From Erwinia endophytica (GTDB lineage: Bacteria; Pseudomonadota; Gammaproteobacteria; Enterobacterales; Enterobacteriaceae): 64,000 nucleotides of DNA. Numbering within the stretch: position 1 is the stretch's first letter; each line of letters opens with the position of its first letter. The stretch lies in the NCBI RefSeq assembly GCF_009295515.1, contig NZ_RQVV01000003.1, positions 186,001 to 250,000 of the forward strand, in the 5' to 3' direction. The notes under the pieces are model-generated. The model was given only the letters and a program-made list of their open reading frames with translations. It made no database searches and had not been told where the DNA came from. Positions 38,948-46,648 of the stretch are shown in pieces. The translations under genes and the position numbers were made by a program.

Positions 38948-39889
38948 ATGACCAATAAACTCGATGAACAGGCGCGCGGCGTCTATATCATTTCAGCCAC
39001 GCCGTTTACCGATAATGGTGAACTGGATTTAGACAGTACCGATAGCCTGACCGATTTTTATCTGCAACAGGGCGTCAGCGGCATCACGATTCTCGGCATG
39101 ATGGGCGAGGCGCCCAAGCTGACGGACGAAGAGTCATTGCTTTTTATGCGCCGGGTGTTGGCACGGGTTAATGGGCAGGTGCCTGTGGTGGTGGGCGTCA
39201 GTCATGCCTCACATCGCCATGTACAGCGTCTGAGCCATACCGCGATGGAACGGGGTGCCGCAGGGGTGATGTTGGCGCCAGTGCCGGGCCTTAAAACCGA
39301 CGATCAGGTAAGCCAGTACTATCTGACGGTGGCAAAACTGTTGGGAAATGACGTACCGGTCTGTTTACAGGATTTTCCACAGTCTACGGGGGTACATACT
39401 TCCGTGGCGGTTATCCTGCGTTTGATTGAGCTTCTGCCGCAACTGGTGATGCTGAAACATGAAGATTTGCCAGGACTGCGTAAGCTCAGTCAGGTACGGC
39501 AACAAAGCACGGCGCAAGGCCTGAGGCGTATCAGCATTCTGGCGGGTAATGGCGGGTTGTTTTTGCCCCAGGAAATGCGCCGTGGCGCGGATGGCGCGAT
39601 GACCGGATTCGCTTATCCGGAAATGTTGGTGCAGGTCTGTGCGCTATTCCTGGCAGGTAAACCCGAAGAAGCCGAGGATTTATTTGATATCTACCTGCCG
39701 TTGCTGCGTCATGAATTCCAGTACGGTATCGGTTTAGCACTGCGCAAAGAAACCCTGCGTCGTCGGGGCGTGATCCGCTGTGCGACGGTACGTCAGCCTG
39801 GCCCGGTACTGGATAACGATGACCTGCGCGAACTGGAGCAACTGATCGCGCGTCTTGAACTGCGGCTACGGGAACATGAACCCGCCTGA
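38948..39889 (+). CDS. DapA-family (dihydrodipicolinate synthase/NAL) lyase or aldolase
   Basis: 313-residue TIM-barrel protein of the DHDPS/N-acetylneuraminate lyase superfamily. The Schiff-base lysine is in VMLKHEDLPGL near 170. The substrate-carboxylate motif GTTGE of the family reads GMMGEAPKLTDEE (near 50), and the usual catalytic Tyr in the YNxP motif reads LQDFPQSTG, so Tyr is lost. This marks it as a divergent member that need not make dihydrodipicolinate; related proteins cleave or dehydrate 2-keto acids. It is the last gene of the GntR-led operon, 44 bp after the ATPase gene, RBS AAGGCAG. Confidence 0.85.
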   Translation: MTNKLDEQARGVYIISATPFTDNGELDLDSTDSLTDFYLQQGVSGITILGMMGEAPKLTDEESLLFMRRVLARVNGQVPVVVGVSHASHRHVQRLSHTAMERGAAGVMLAPVPGLKTDDQVSQYYLTVAKLLGNDVPVCLQDFPQSTGVHTSVAVILRLIELLPQLVMLKHEDLPGLRKLSQVRQQSTAQGLRRISILAGNGGLFLPQEMRRGADGAMTGFAYPEMLVQVCALFLAGKPEEAEDLFDIYLPLLRHEFQYGIGLALRKETLRRRGVIRCATVRQPGPVLDNDDLRELEQLIARLELRLREHEPA

Positions 39890-40170
39890 CTTTTGATTTA
39901 ATATTTCCGCGCCGGATGGCCGCGCTTTTGCGCCGGGGCTCTTGAGAATAAGGGCCAGGCCATTGGTACAGGGAATCATACGGACTAATTCGTATCAAAA
40001 ATAGCCAAACTGTGATCAGATGAAAATACTCTCCTTAACATTGATTAAGTTATGGCTGAATTTTTCATAACAATTTATTAGCAATAAAAGCTAAAGCATG
40101 AAACATAAAAAAGGTGTTTAGTCGCTCTGTCAGTACTGATCATCAGGCTGGAATCTTCCGGAGCAACGTA

Positions 40171-40476
40171 ATGAAAAACCTGGTCAATGATATTATCTCA
40201 ATATTTTCACCTCATGCGATACAACCTGTCGTGATCCGTACAGGATTATCTCCGCGCGAGTTAGCCGCACTGCAACCAATGGGGATAACGTCGGTTAGCT
40301 GGGTGACATCAATGGAAGAATTGAACGATGCTTTTGTTAAGAAAGCGCTGGATGCTGGCGCTGTCGGCTATCACATCATCGATGTGGAATCTCACAAACC
40401 GGGTAACGATGGACAGTATCTGCTGGCTGCCAGGGCGACGTTGTACCATATCAATGACAAAGTGGCGCATGGCTGA
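40171..40476 (+). CDS. Small DUF1471 (YdgH/BhsA family) protein without clear signal peptide
   Basis: 101 residues with one DUF1471 module over about 35-100 (LSPRELAALQPMGITSVSWVTSMEELNDAFVKKALDAGAVGYHIIDVES, then AARATLYHI). BhsA/McbA/YhcN relatives begin with a periplasmic signal peptide, but this one starts MKNLVNDIISIFSPHAIQPVVIRTG, which is not a convincing one, so location is uncertain. The start at 40171 follows GGAG with seven-base spacing; the longer open frame from 40114 also has no signal sequence. Single gene with its own terminator, 281 bp after the catabolic operon. Family members respond to acid, oxidants or metals. Confidence 0.75.
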   Translation: MKNLVNDIISIFSPHAIQPVVIRTGLSPRELAALQPMGITSVSWVTSMEELNDAFVKKALDAGAVGYHIIDVESHKPGNDGQYLLAARATLYHINDKVAHG

Positions 40477-40502
40477 TGAGTCGCAGGATAATATGGAAAT
40501 CA

Positions 40503-40539
40503 AAATGCCGCAATTCAGAGAGACTTGCGGCATTTTTTT
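40503..40539 (+). terminator. Rho-independent terminator after the DUF1471 gene
   Basis: Eleven-base arms (AAATGCCGCAA / TTGCGGCATTT) with an 11-base loop are followed by seven T. This is a strong intrinsic terminator. Confidence 0.88.
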
Positions 40540-40689
40540 ATCCGTATCCTCTTGATTTTTCACCAGGTGGCCTGAAGCTTGAACATATCAACGTCATCAC
40601 TGCATCCGTGAATCAGCCTGTATCAATCCCGGCATTATCGCTGAGGTAGTCACAGTCTCTTTCTGTCACTTTTATCATGGAAAAGGCGT

Positions 40690-41823
40690 ATGTTTCATCT
40701 GATGTTCAGTCTGCCAGGTTGGTATGTTATCGTGCGCTTTATTGTCCCGTTAGCGCTGCCGTTAGGGATAAAGCTCATCCTGTCAATGCTGGTATTGCTT
40801 GCCTCACACTATCTTCTGCTTAGCAGACTGACCTCAGGCAGTATTTTCTCAGCTGAGATGCCAAAGCCCCTCATTATTCTGTTCAACTGGGCATTCAGTG
40901 CCGTGCTGTTTCTCGCCCTGATGCAATTGATGATGGATGTACTGGTCTTGATCTCGTTGCTATTCCGCCATCAGGCGGAGATTCCCCCTGGCGTTCGCTA
41001 TCTGGCCGCTTTCTTTGCGATGATCCTGGCGGCGGTGGGGGTACAACAGGGGATACGTGTCCCGCCTGTTAAAGAATTGATCCTTGAGGTCAAAAACTTG
41101 CCTCGTGAGTTCGAAGGGTATCAACTGCTTCAGTTGACTGATTTGCACATCACCCGATTGTTCAATGCTTCATGGACGACGGCGTTAGTGAAACGGGCGA
41201 TGTCGCTTAACGTTGACCTGATCGTTATCACCGGAGATATCGTTGATGGCTCGCTGCAAAACAGGTGGGCTGACGTTGAACCATTACGCGGGTTACATGC
41301 ACCAGATGGCGTATTTGCGATTACCGGCAATCACGAGTATTTCTACGGTCAGGAACAATGGACCGCGCACCTGACCTCTCTGGGGCTAATCACGTTGCTC
41401 AACAGCCATAAAGTGATTAAACGGGGAGGGGTAAGCCTGGTGATTGCCGGGCTGCCTGATGCCTCCGCCCCAAGACGAGGCTCCACAGGCCCGGATCTGG
41501 CCAAAGCGCTGGAAGGCGCGCCAGCAGATGCGCCGGTGATTTTGCTTGATCATCAACCCCGTAATGCACGAAAAAATACGGCTCATGGCATAGATATACA
41601 ATTATCCGGTCATACACACGGTGGCCTGATCATCGGTTTTGACCGACTGTTTGCCAAACCCAACGCGGGTTTTGTTTCCGGGCTCTATGACGTGGACAAC
41701 ATGCAGCTCTATGTCAACAATGGCACAGCACTCTGGCCGGGAATGGCGGTGAGGTTAGGGCGGCCATCCGAGCTGACCCGCATCACGTTGCAGCGCAAAA
41801 TTCAGATGAGTACGCCTGCCTGA
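40690..41823 (+). CDS. Membrane-anchored metallophosphoesterase (YkuE/YaeI-like)
   Basis: 377 residues: three to four N-terminal membrane helices (about 1-130) followed by a calcineurin-like phosphoesterase domain (about 145-370). Metal-binding motifs are intact: LTDLHI (DxH), ITGDIVDG (GDxxD), ITGNHEYFYG (GNHE), LLDHQP and LSGHTHGG (GHTH). Related proteins hydrolyse lipid A precursors or other phosphoester headgroups at the membrane, but the substrate here is unknown. RBS AAAAGGCGT. It is followed 34 bp later by an SDR gene that may be co-transcribed. Confidence 0.88.
   Translation: MFHLMFSLPGWYVIVRFIVPLALPLGIKLILSMLVLLASHYLLLSRLTSGSIFSAEMPKPLIILFNWAFSAVLFLALMQLMMDVLVLISLLFRHQAEIPPGVRYLAAFFAMILAAVGVQQGIRVPPVKELILEVKNLPREFEGYQLLQLTDLHITRLFNASWTTALVKRAMSLNVDLIVITGDIVDGSLQNRWADVEPLRGLHAPDGVFAITGNHEYFYGQEQWTAHLTSLGLITLLNSHKVIKRGGVSLVIAGLPDASAPRRGSTGPDLAKALEGAPADAPVILLDHQPRNARKNTAHGIDIQLSGHTHGGLIIGFDRLFAKPNAGFVSGLYDVDNMQLYVNNGTALWPGMAVRLGRPSELTRITLQRKIQMSTPA
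41423..41430 (+). other. KOPS (FtsK orienting sequence)
   Basis: GGGGAGGG on the plus strand, inside the phosphoesterase gene, 1.6 kb before dif and pointing at it. It is the last KOPS seen before the site. Confidence 0.6.
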
Positions 41824-41857
41824 AACAGGTTTTTTATTTCGGACAAAGGAAAAATTC

Positions 41858-42598
41858 ATGGGGCGGTTTAGCGGGAAAAAAGTGCTTATTACCGGTGGAA
41901 CTGGCGGAATGGGGCTGGCAGGCGCGTTAAGGATTGCGCGAGAAGGCGGGCAGGTCGCTATCACCGGGTTGAATGACGCCAGGATTAAACTTGCCCGTCA
42001 ACAGTTGCCTGAGACATCGCGGGTTATTCGCAGTGACGCTGCGGTGGTATCAGATATTGATGCTCTTGGGGCTGAAATCGAGAAATGGGGCAAGATTGAT
42101 GGCTTATGGCTTAATGCCGGTTATGCTGAGATTGCGACACCAGAATCCATCACCGCTGATGCCTTTAACCGCATGATGAACACGAATGTCAGAGGGCCAA
42201 TGTTACAACTTGCCAGACTGTCTGACTTGCTCAATCCGGGCGCTTCGGTACTTGTCACCGCCTCATCGTCGGTTTATGAAGGGGCCGCCATGACCAGCCT
42301 CTATGCCGCCACTAAAGGTGCGGTAACAGCGATGGTAAGAAGTTGGGCATCCTCGCTTGCTGAGCGAAATATTCGTGCAAATACCCTTGTTCCTGGCCCC
42401 ATTGAGACAAATTTCCGCCATTTCATGCCTGAAGATGCCCGTCAGCAGTTTGAGAATTTTGTTGTCAGCCAGGTGCCACTTAAAAGGGCTGGGACAGCTG
42501 ATGAAGCAGCCGCCGTGGCATTATTCCTGTTGTCTGATGACGCCGCATACGTCACTGGCAGCCAGTATGCCGTGGATGGTGGGCTGATCCACCACTAG
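41858..42598 (+). CDS. Short-chain dehydrogenase/reductase
   Basis: 246-residue classical SDR. The cofactor motif TGGTGGMG is at 12-19, LWLNAGYAE (NAG) near 86, the catalytic Ser in VTASSSVYEG near 133, and Tyr-Lys in YAATK near 147-151. The C-terminal VTGSQYAVDGGLIHH is typical of the family. NADP or NAD preference and substrate cannot be read with certainty. RBS AAAGGAAAAATTC. It ends only about 410 bp from dif and is the last intact gene on the left side. Confidence 0.9.
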   Translation: MGRFSGKKVLITGGTGGMGLAGALRIAREGGQVAITGLNDARIKLARQQLPETSRVIRSDAAVVSDIDALGAEIEKWGKIDGLWLNAGYAEIATPESITADAFNRMMNTNVRGPMLQLARLSDLLNPGASVLVTASSSVYEGAAMTSLYAATKGAVTAMVRSWASSLAERNIRANTLVPGPIETNFRHFMPEDARQQFENFVVSQVPLKRAGTADEAAAVALFLLSDDAAYVTGSQYAVDGGLIHH

Positions 42599-42986
42599 GC
42601 TGTGCCCCGCAATTTTGTCGCGTTGGGTAAGCCCGGAGATGATGCCAGGATATGAGCAACCAACATAACCATGAGCACCAAGCCCCAGATTTCACGTACC
42701 GCCAACTTCAGGAAACCGGATTCTTTCTGTGGCAAGAGACAAGTAAGGTTGATGAGCCATTGCATTACCACAAAATTTATCCGGTCTGTGTCGCCGTAGA
42801 CGCTTTGCCATGTCTTAGCCGGTGCCGCAGCAACATGGCCATCCGTCAGCATAATCGCGCACAGACTGCGGAAGTGATGATAAGCCATTCAGGCACGCGA
42901 CGAAATGCCGGAAATCTTTTCCGGTGTTTGTCGGGTTGGACAAGCCGGAAGCGCGTTCGTATGTGAGCAACCATGACCACAAAACC
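42599..42986. other. Non-coding, decayed stretch left of dif
   Basis: No supported gene. Short open frames on both strands have no family likeness and overlap each other. The stretch contains copy A and most of copy B of an imperfect direct repeat. Confidence 0.45.
42614..42701. repeat. Imperfect direct repeat near dif, copy A
   Basis: About 80 bp, beginning TTTGTCGCGTTGG and ending TTTCACGTACCG, with the shared core ATGAGCAACCA. It matches copy B at 42927-43003 with several small gaps, by eye roughly two thirds identical. Confidence 0.5.
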
Positions 42987-43003
42987 TCAGAATCCACGTA
43001 ACG
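42927..43003. repeat. Imperfect direct repeat near dif, copy B
   Basis: About 77 bp, beginning TTTGTCGGGTTGG and ending ATCCACGTAACG with the core GTGAGCAACCA. It ends eight bases before dif. Confidence 0.5.
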
Positions 43004-43392
43004 ACACCTTGGTGCGCATAATGTATATTATGTTAAATAATCTCCATGGGTTTATTACTTCATGGTTCTCTGGTGCAGCCACAGAAATCAGCATGTTGTG
43101 AATTTTGAGATACCTCCCTTTTATTGCATTAGGGCTGTCGTACACTCCGTTTTCTCCGTAATTTTGATGAACACCACCACTGCCACTGACAGCGACAACC
43201 GTTCCACAACGGGCACGTTCATATTTCAGCAGACAGCTGAAGACCAGAAATATATCCTCATATTCTCCCTCTGGCTCCTGCCAACGAGCAACAGATTCCG
43301 GAAGTGCGGCGTAATGAAAAGTCCCTTCCTTAATCGTCAGAGTAGTTGAGTGACAGGATGGGCATGCCCAGTTTGGACAATGGTTGATTCAT
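42987..43392 (-). pseudogene. DUF4145-type zinc-ribbon gene remnant, truncated at dif
   Basis: A 134-codon stop-free frame reads NHCPNWACPSCHSTTLTIKEG, then EGEYEDIFLVFSCLLKYERARCGTVVAVSGSGGV. This is the usual start of DUF4145 proteins (WxCPxC ribbon, GTF.Y, CxxC-like, VSGxGxV), known from defence-linked and other accessory loci. The frame has no start: an in-frame TGA lies just before it. The likely ATG at 43392 (MNQP...) is one frame away and stops after 20 codons, so there is a frameshift near the start. The C-terminal two-thirds of the usual protein are missing. The frame runs through dif and ends in repeat copy B. A non-functional remnant is the best reading. Confidence 0.55.
43011..43038 (+). 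other. dif: dif site (XerCD chromosome dimer resolution)
   Basis: The 28 bp comprise an XerC arm GGTGCGCATAA, a central TGTATA and an XerD arm TTATGTTAAAT. From memory of the E. coli site, all 28 bases match. XerC and XerD resolve chromosome dimers here at division, activated by FtsK. It marks the replication terminus. KOPS octamers on the two sides point at it, and matS sites occur on both flanks. Confidence 0.95.
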
Positions 43393-43443
43393 GGCTTTTT
43401 TGTCTGCCGTACTCGCTGGAGTATCTGCTTACTGTTATTGTGG

Positions 43444-43755
43444 TCAGTCTATTATTTCTGATGGCTTTTCATTTTCGGGTGACCAGTAGCCACCGCTACC
43501 ATGGTAGGTTTCTGCGCCAAGAACGAACTGAGTCCGGCAATAGTTACATACGAAATGATAATCAACTATATCGCCCCACACCATCTTCTCAGCACATTCG
43601 TGGAAGCTATATTGATTCCAGTCCCTCGTTGATTTGATTTCAGACAACATCCCCTCACTGAGCGCATTTATGGCAATGCGAATAGCTTTCCGCAATTGCT
43701 CTGGTGACCGGATGACATATTTAACGCACAATGCCTGGCAATGCTCACAGCTCAT
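43444..43755 (-). CDS. Small protein with two cysteine pairs, unknown function
   Basis: 103 residues. A CEHC pair at the N-terminus and a CNYC pair near 71-74 could bind one zinc ion. Between them lie a helical segment (SPEQLRKAIRIAINALSEGML) and the motif FHECAEKMVWGDIVDYHFVC. The C-terminus is acidic (GSGGYWSPENEKPSEIID). I have an impression of similar small accessory-region proteins but no function. ATG 43755 follows GAGG at eight bases; a GTG at 43764 is the alternative. It lies 51 bp upstream of the DUF4145 remnant on the same strand, so the two may be parts of one former accessory unit beside dif. Confidence 0.6.
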   Translation of the reverse strand: MSCEHCQALCVKYVIRSPEQLRKAIRIAINALSEGMLSEIKSTRDWNQYSFHECAEKMVWGDIVDYHFVCNYCRTQFVLGAETYHGSGGYWSPENEKPSEIID

Positions 43756-44083
43756 TCGAGGCACCTCATGTTAATGTGTCTATAGCCAAATGTCGAAAAA
43801 CCGACAACAGCTAAATAGCTTCGCAAAATAGTAGATCACTTAAAGGGAACTCAGCCCGGATTGTGCGATCTGATCAATCGCCAAAAAGAAACAAACCACC
43901 AACCGGACTGAGCGATGCCGATCATAGCAGCTATCAAAATAGCATCAAAACAACCTCAAAAGCAGCTATTGAGGGTTGGTTCATGAAGCAAATTTCTAAC
44001 GAAACAGTTTTGACTGATAAACAATGCATTATAAAAACTATTGTCAGTGAACCAGATTAGTCCATATTGTAAACATCGTCACC
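43756..44083. other. Non-coding stretch right of dif
   Basis: 328 bp between the small cysteine-pair gene and the aldolase gene. A 65-codon plus-strand frame from 43863 starts with GTG, has no ribosome site and no family likeness, so it is not called. No terminal repeats or transposase motifs that I can support. Confidence 0.4.
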
Positions 44084-44806
44084 TCAATCGGCATAAGATG
44101 GATCCTCATGGTCGAGGATGCGTTTCATCTCTTCAAAATGCGCGATGGAAAAATCGCTAATCCCTTCCCAATCCCGCGCGGTTTTTTCCGCAATGTCATC
44201 GCTGAGCACTTTCAGCGGCTGTTGCGTAGCATACGCCAGGCAGAGGATCTGGCAGGCGCGCTCCAGCGTATATATATCATCGAAGGCTTCTCCTGTTGTC
44301 CCGGCGGTCACCAGCACACCATGATTCCCCATCATTAATCGCGATTTATCACCCAACAACGCCACCAGACGCGCACCTTCATTTTCGCTATCAGCCATAC
44401 CATCAAAATCAGCATCGACTGCCACCCGATTAAAGTATCGCGCCGTATTTTGTTCAATCGGTTTGATGGTGGGATCAGCCAGGGTCGAGATCGCCGTAAC
44501 ATGGACCGGATGCAGATGCATCGCTACGCGGATATGTGGCGCCCGGCGGTGAATCTGTCCATGGATCGCCCATGCGGTGGGATCGATATCCCCCCTTTTC
44601 ATGCTGCCCGCATCGTCAGCATCCAATAAAATCAGGTCACTGGCGCGAATAGTTGAAAAATGTTGCCATTTGCGATTCAGCAGGAAGCGACGCCCATCGG
44701 CGGACACCGCAGCACTGAAATGGTTAGCCACCGCTTCATGCATACCAAGTCGGGCAATAATACGAAAGGCTGCCGCAAGATCGATGCGAATCTGTTCTTC
44801 GTTCAT
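44084..44806 (-). CDS. Class II aldolase/adducin family protein
   Basis: 240-residue class II aldolase fold (AraD/FucA-like). Zinc ligands are seen in VAMHLHPVHVTAIS (two His near 96-98) and MMGNHGVLVTAGTTGEAFDDIYTLERAC (His near 159). The N-terminal segment ARLGMHEAVANHFSAAVSADGRRFLLNRK replaces the usual NGNVSxR loop with ANHFSA, a variant seen in the non-sugar-phosphate members and in aldolases of unknown substrate. It is the last gene of a minus-strand cluster (binding protein, monooxygenase, permease, aldolase), 37 bp after the permease stop, so it probably acts on the product of the imported compound. RBS AAGGTGAACGTTT. Confidence 0.87.
   Translation of the reverse strand: MNEEQIRIDLAAAFRIIARLGMHEAVANHFSAAVSADGRRFLLNRKWQHFSTIRASDLILLDADDAGSMKRGDIDPTAWAIHGQIHRRAPHIRVAMHLHPVHVTAISTLADPTIKPIEQNTARYFNRVAVDADFDGMADSENEGARLVALLGDKSRLMMGNHGVLVTAGTTGEAFDDIYTLERACQILCLAYATQQPLKVLSDDIAEKTARDWEGISDFSIAHFEEMKRILDHEDPSYAD
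44162..44169 (-). other. KOPS (FtsK orienting sequence), minus strand
   Basis: CCCTTCCC on the plus strand, i.e. GGGAAGGG on the minus strand, pointing at dif 1.1 kb away. It is the first one right of dif. Confidence 0.6.
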
Positions 44807-44843
44807 AAACGTTCACCTTAAAATAACTCAGCAAATCATTGCC

Positions 44844-46622
44844 TCAGCCATTTTGGCTGTGCATATTACGTGGTCTGACGAGCTGCAGTACGCCAAATAA
44901 CGCCACCACTACCAACAAAACGACCGTGGATGCGGCTGCCAGTGTTGGGCTGATTTGCAACAGAATGTCGTCCCACATCTGTTTTGGCATGGTGGTTTTC
45001 ATACCGCCGCCAATAAACAGCGCGACGGTCAGCTCTTCAAATGAAGTGAGGAAGCCGATGATGAACGCCGCCGCCAGCCCGCCTTTGATCGAGGGCAACG
45101 TCACTTTCAGCAATACCTGCCAGCGGTTAGCCCCAAGTGTGGCGGCAGCATTATCCAGCCGCCAGTCATGGCCACGAAAAGTGGTGAGTAAAATGACAAA
45201 TACCATCGGCAGCGCAATCACGACATGACCGAGTACGATGCCGGTATTGGTGGCAACCAGTGAAATCTGAGCGCAGAAATAGAACAGCGCCATGGCGATG
45301 ACTATTGCCGGAACAATCATCGGCAGCAGGAACAGCAGGAATATCCCACCGGACAGACGACTGCTGGCTCTGGTGATGCTGTACGCCGCCAACGCGGCAA
45401 GAAAGGTGGTGATCGTCGCCACCACAAAACCAATGCCAAACGAACGCAGTGTGGCCCCAATCCACAACGGTGAATTAAAATAGACGGCAAACCACCGAAA
45501 GCTAAACCCGACCGGGGGAAAAGAGAGAAAACTGGCGCGCGTGAATGACATCGGGATCACCGCCAGCACCGGCAACAACAGTACCGCGATCAGCAGACAG
45601 GAATAGATTGCCAGCAGATTGATCTTCAGCACCCGGCGCAACGAGACATCGTAAGCATGCAGTAGAAAAGAACTAAGCCGGGCCAGCAGTGCCACGATGA
45701 CCCGTCCCAGTTTACGCAGTATTCTGTTATGCAGGCGCGGAGGCGTACTGTTTTCACTGCCCGCCAGTGATGAGAGACCAAAAATCAGATCGTAGAGAAT
45801 ACAACTGAGCAATGCGGCAACGACTAATACCACCGCCAGGGCGCTGCCTAACTGCCAGTTTTGTAGTTCGTTGATCTGCATGATGATTAACTGCCCTAAC
45901 ATCATTTCATGCGGACTGCCGAGAAACGTTGGCGTAATAAAAAAACCCAGGCTGCCGATAAAAATTAACAGACCGGCCGCCGCCACACCGCGCATTGATT
46001 GAGTAAAAAATACCTGCCAAAACGCCTGCGCGCGATTAGCCCCAAGCGTGGCGGCGGCCATTGATAAACGACGGTCAATCTGATTCATCACCGGCAGCAT
46101 AGTCACCACGGCCAAAGGCAGCAACGTATGTACCATCGCAAAAATAACAATGCCGCGATTGAACAGAAACTGTACATGATTGAAGCCGAGCGTGTGCATT
46201 ACCTGCTCGACAAATCCACCTCTGCCCAGCAAGATAAGCCAGGTAAAGTTCTTAACCAGCGTACTGCTCCAGAACGCCAGCAAGACAAACAGCGAGAGGA
46301 TTTGCTGCTGACGCTTCGACAAGCCTGACAGCCAACAGGCCAGCGGATAGCCAAATAGCAAACAGTACAGCGTGGTCCACAACGAAATAACAAAGGTATT
46401 CTCCAGCACCCGGCTGTAAACGCCAGGGGCGAAGAATCGTGCGAACGCGGCAAAAGAGAGTGTTCCATCACGACCTGTAATACTCAGCAGAAAGATTCTG
46501 AATGAAGGAAAAATAAAAAACAGCGCCAGAAATAGCACGCCCGGCAAGGCTAACCAAATGGGACCGGGCCGGAAACCAACCGCCCTGCGCTCTTTTCTGC
46601 TTACCTCTGTCAGTGTATTCAT
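44844..46622 (-). CDS. Fused ABC permease (PotB-PotC type), second copy
   Basis: 592 residues with two permease domains in one chain (about 20-290 and 330-585), twelve helices. EAA-type docking loops are LSMAAATLGANRAQAFWQVFFTQSMRGVAAAG and LDNAAATLGANRWQVLLKVTLPSIKGGLAAA. The layout is the same as the permease at 36209-37915, but the sequences are clearly different paralogues rather than a recent duplication. ATG 46622 is used (AGGG eight bases upstream). A GTG at 46652 overlaps the stop of the upstream monooxygenase gene (GTGA) and is an alternative by translational coupling. No ATPase gene lies in this cluster. Confidence 0.9.
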   Translation of the reverse strand: MNTLTEVSRKERRAVGFRPGPIWLALPGVLFLALFFIFPSFRIFLLSITGRDGTLSFAAFARFFAPGVYSRVLENTFVISLWTTLYCLLFGYPLACWLSGLSKRQQQILSLFVLLAFWSSTLVKNFTWLILLGRGGFVEQVMHTLGFNHVQFLFNRGIVIFAMVHTLLPLAVVTMLPVMNQIDRRLSMAAATLGANRAQAFWQVFFTQSMRGVAAAGLLIFIGSLGFFITPTFLGSPHEMMLGQLIIMQINELQNWQLGSALAVVLVVAALLSCILYDLIFGLSSLAGSENSTPPRLHNRILRKLGRVIVALLARLSSFLLHAYDVSLRRVLKINLLAIYSCLLIAVLLLPVLAVIPMSFTRASFLSFPPVGFSFRWFAVYFNSPLWIGATLRSFGIGFVVATITTFLAALAAYSITRASSRLSGGIFLLFLLPMIVPAIVIAMALFYFCAQISLVATNTGIVLGHVVIALPMVFVILLTTFRGHDWRLDNAAATLGANRWQVLLKVTLPSIKGGLAAAFIIGFLTSFEELTVALFIGGGMKTTMPKQMWDDILLQISPTLAAASTVVLLVVVALFGVLQLVRPRNMHSQNG

Positions 46623-46648
46623 CTGGTTTACCCTGGTGATATCAGGTA

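Noticed and set aside
42595-42997. Several short frames on both strands left of dif, one with a hydrophobic stretch like a small type I toxin (GLVLMVMLVAHILA)
   Set aside because: Frames overlap one another, starts are poor, and the hydrophobic stretch lies in the direct-repeat copy A whose copy B does not keep the reading frame.
43863-44060. 65-codon plus-strand frame right of dif
   Set aside because: GTG start, no ribosome site, no family likeness. It could be a fragment of a lost element but nothing supports that.
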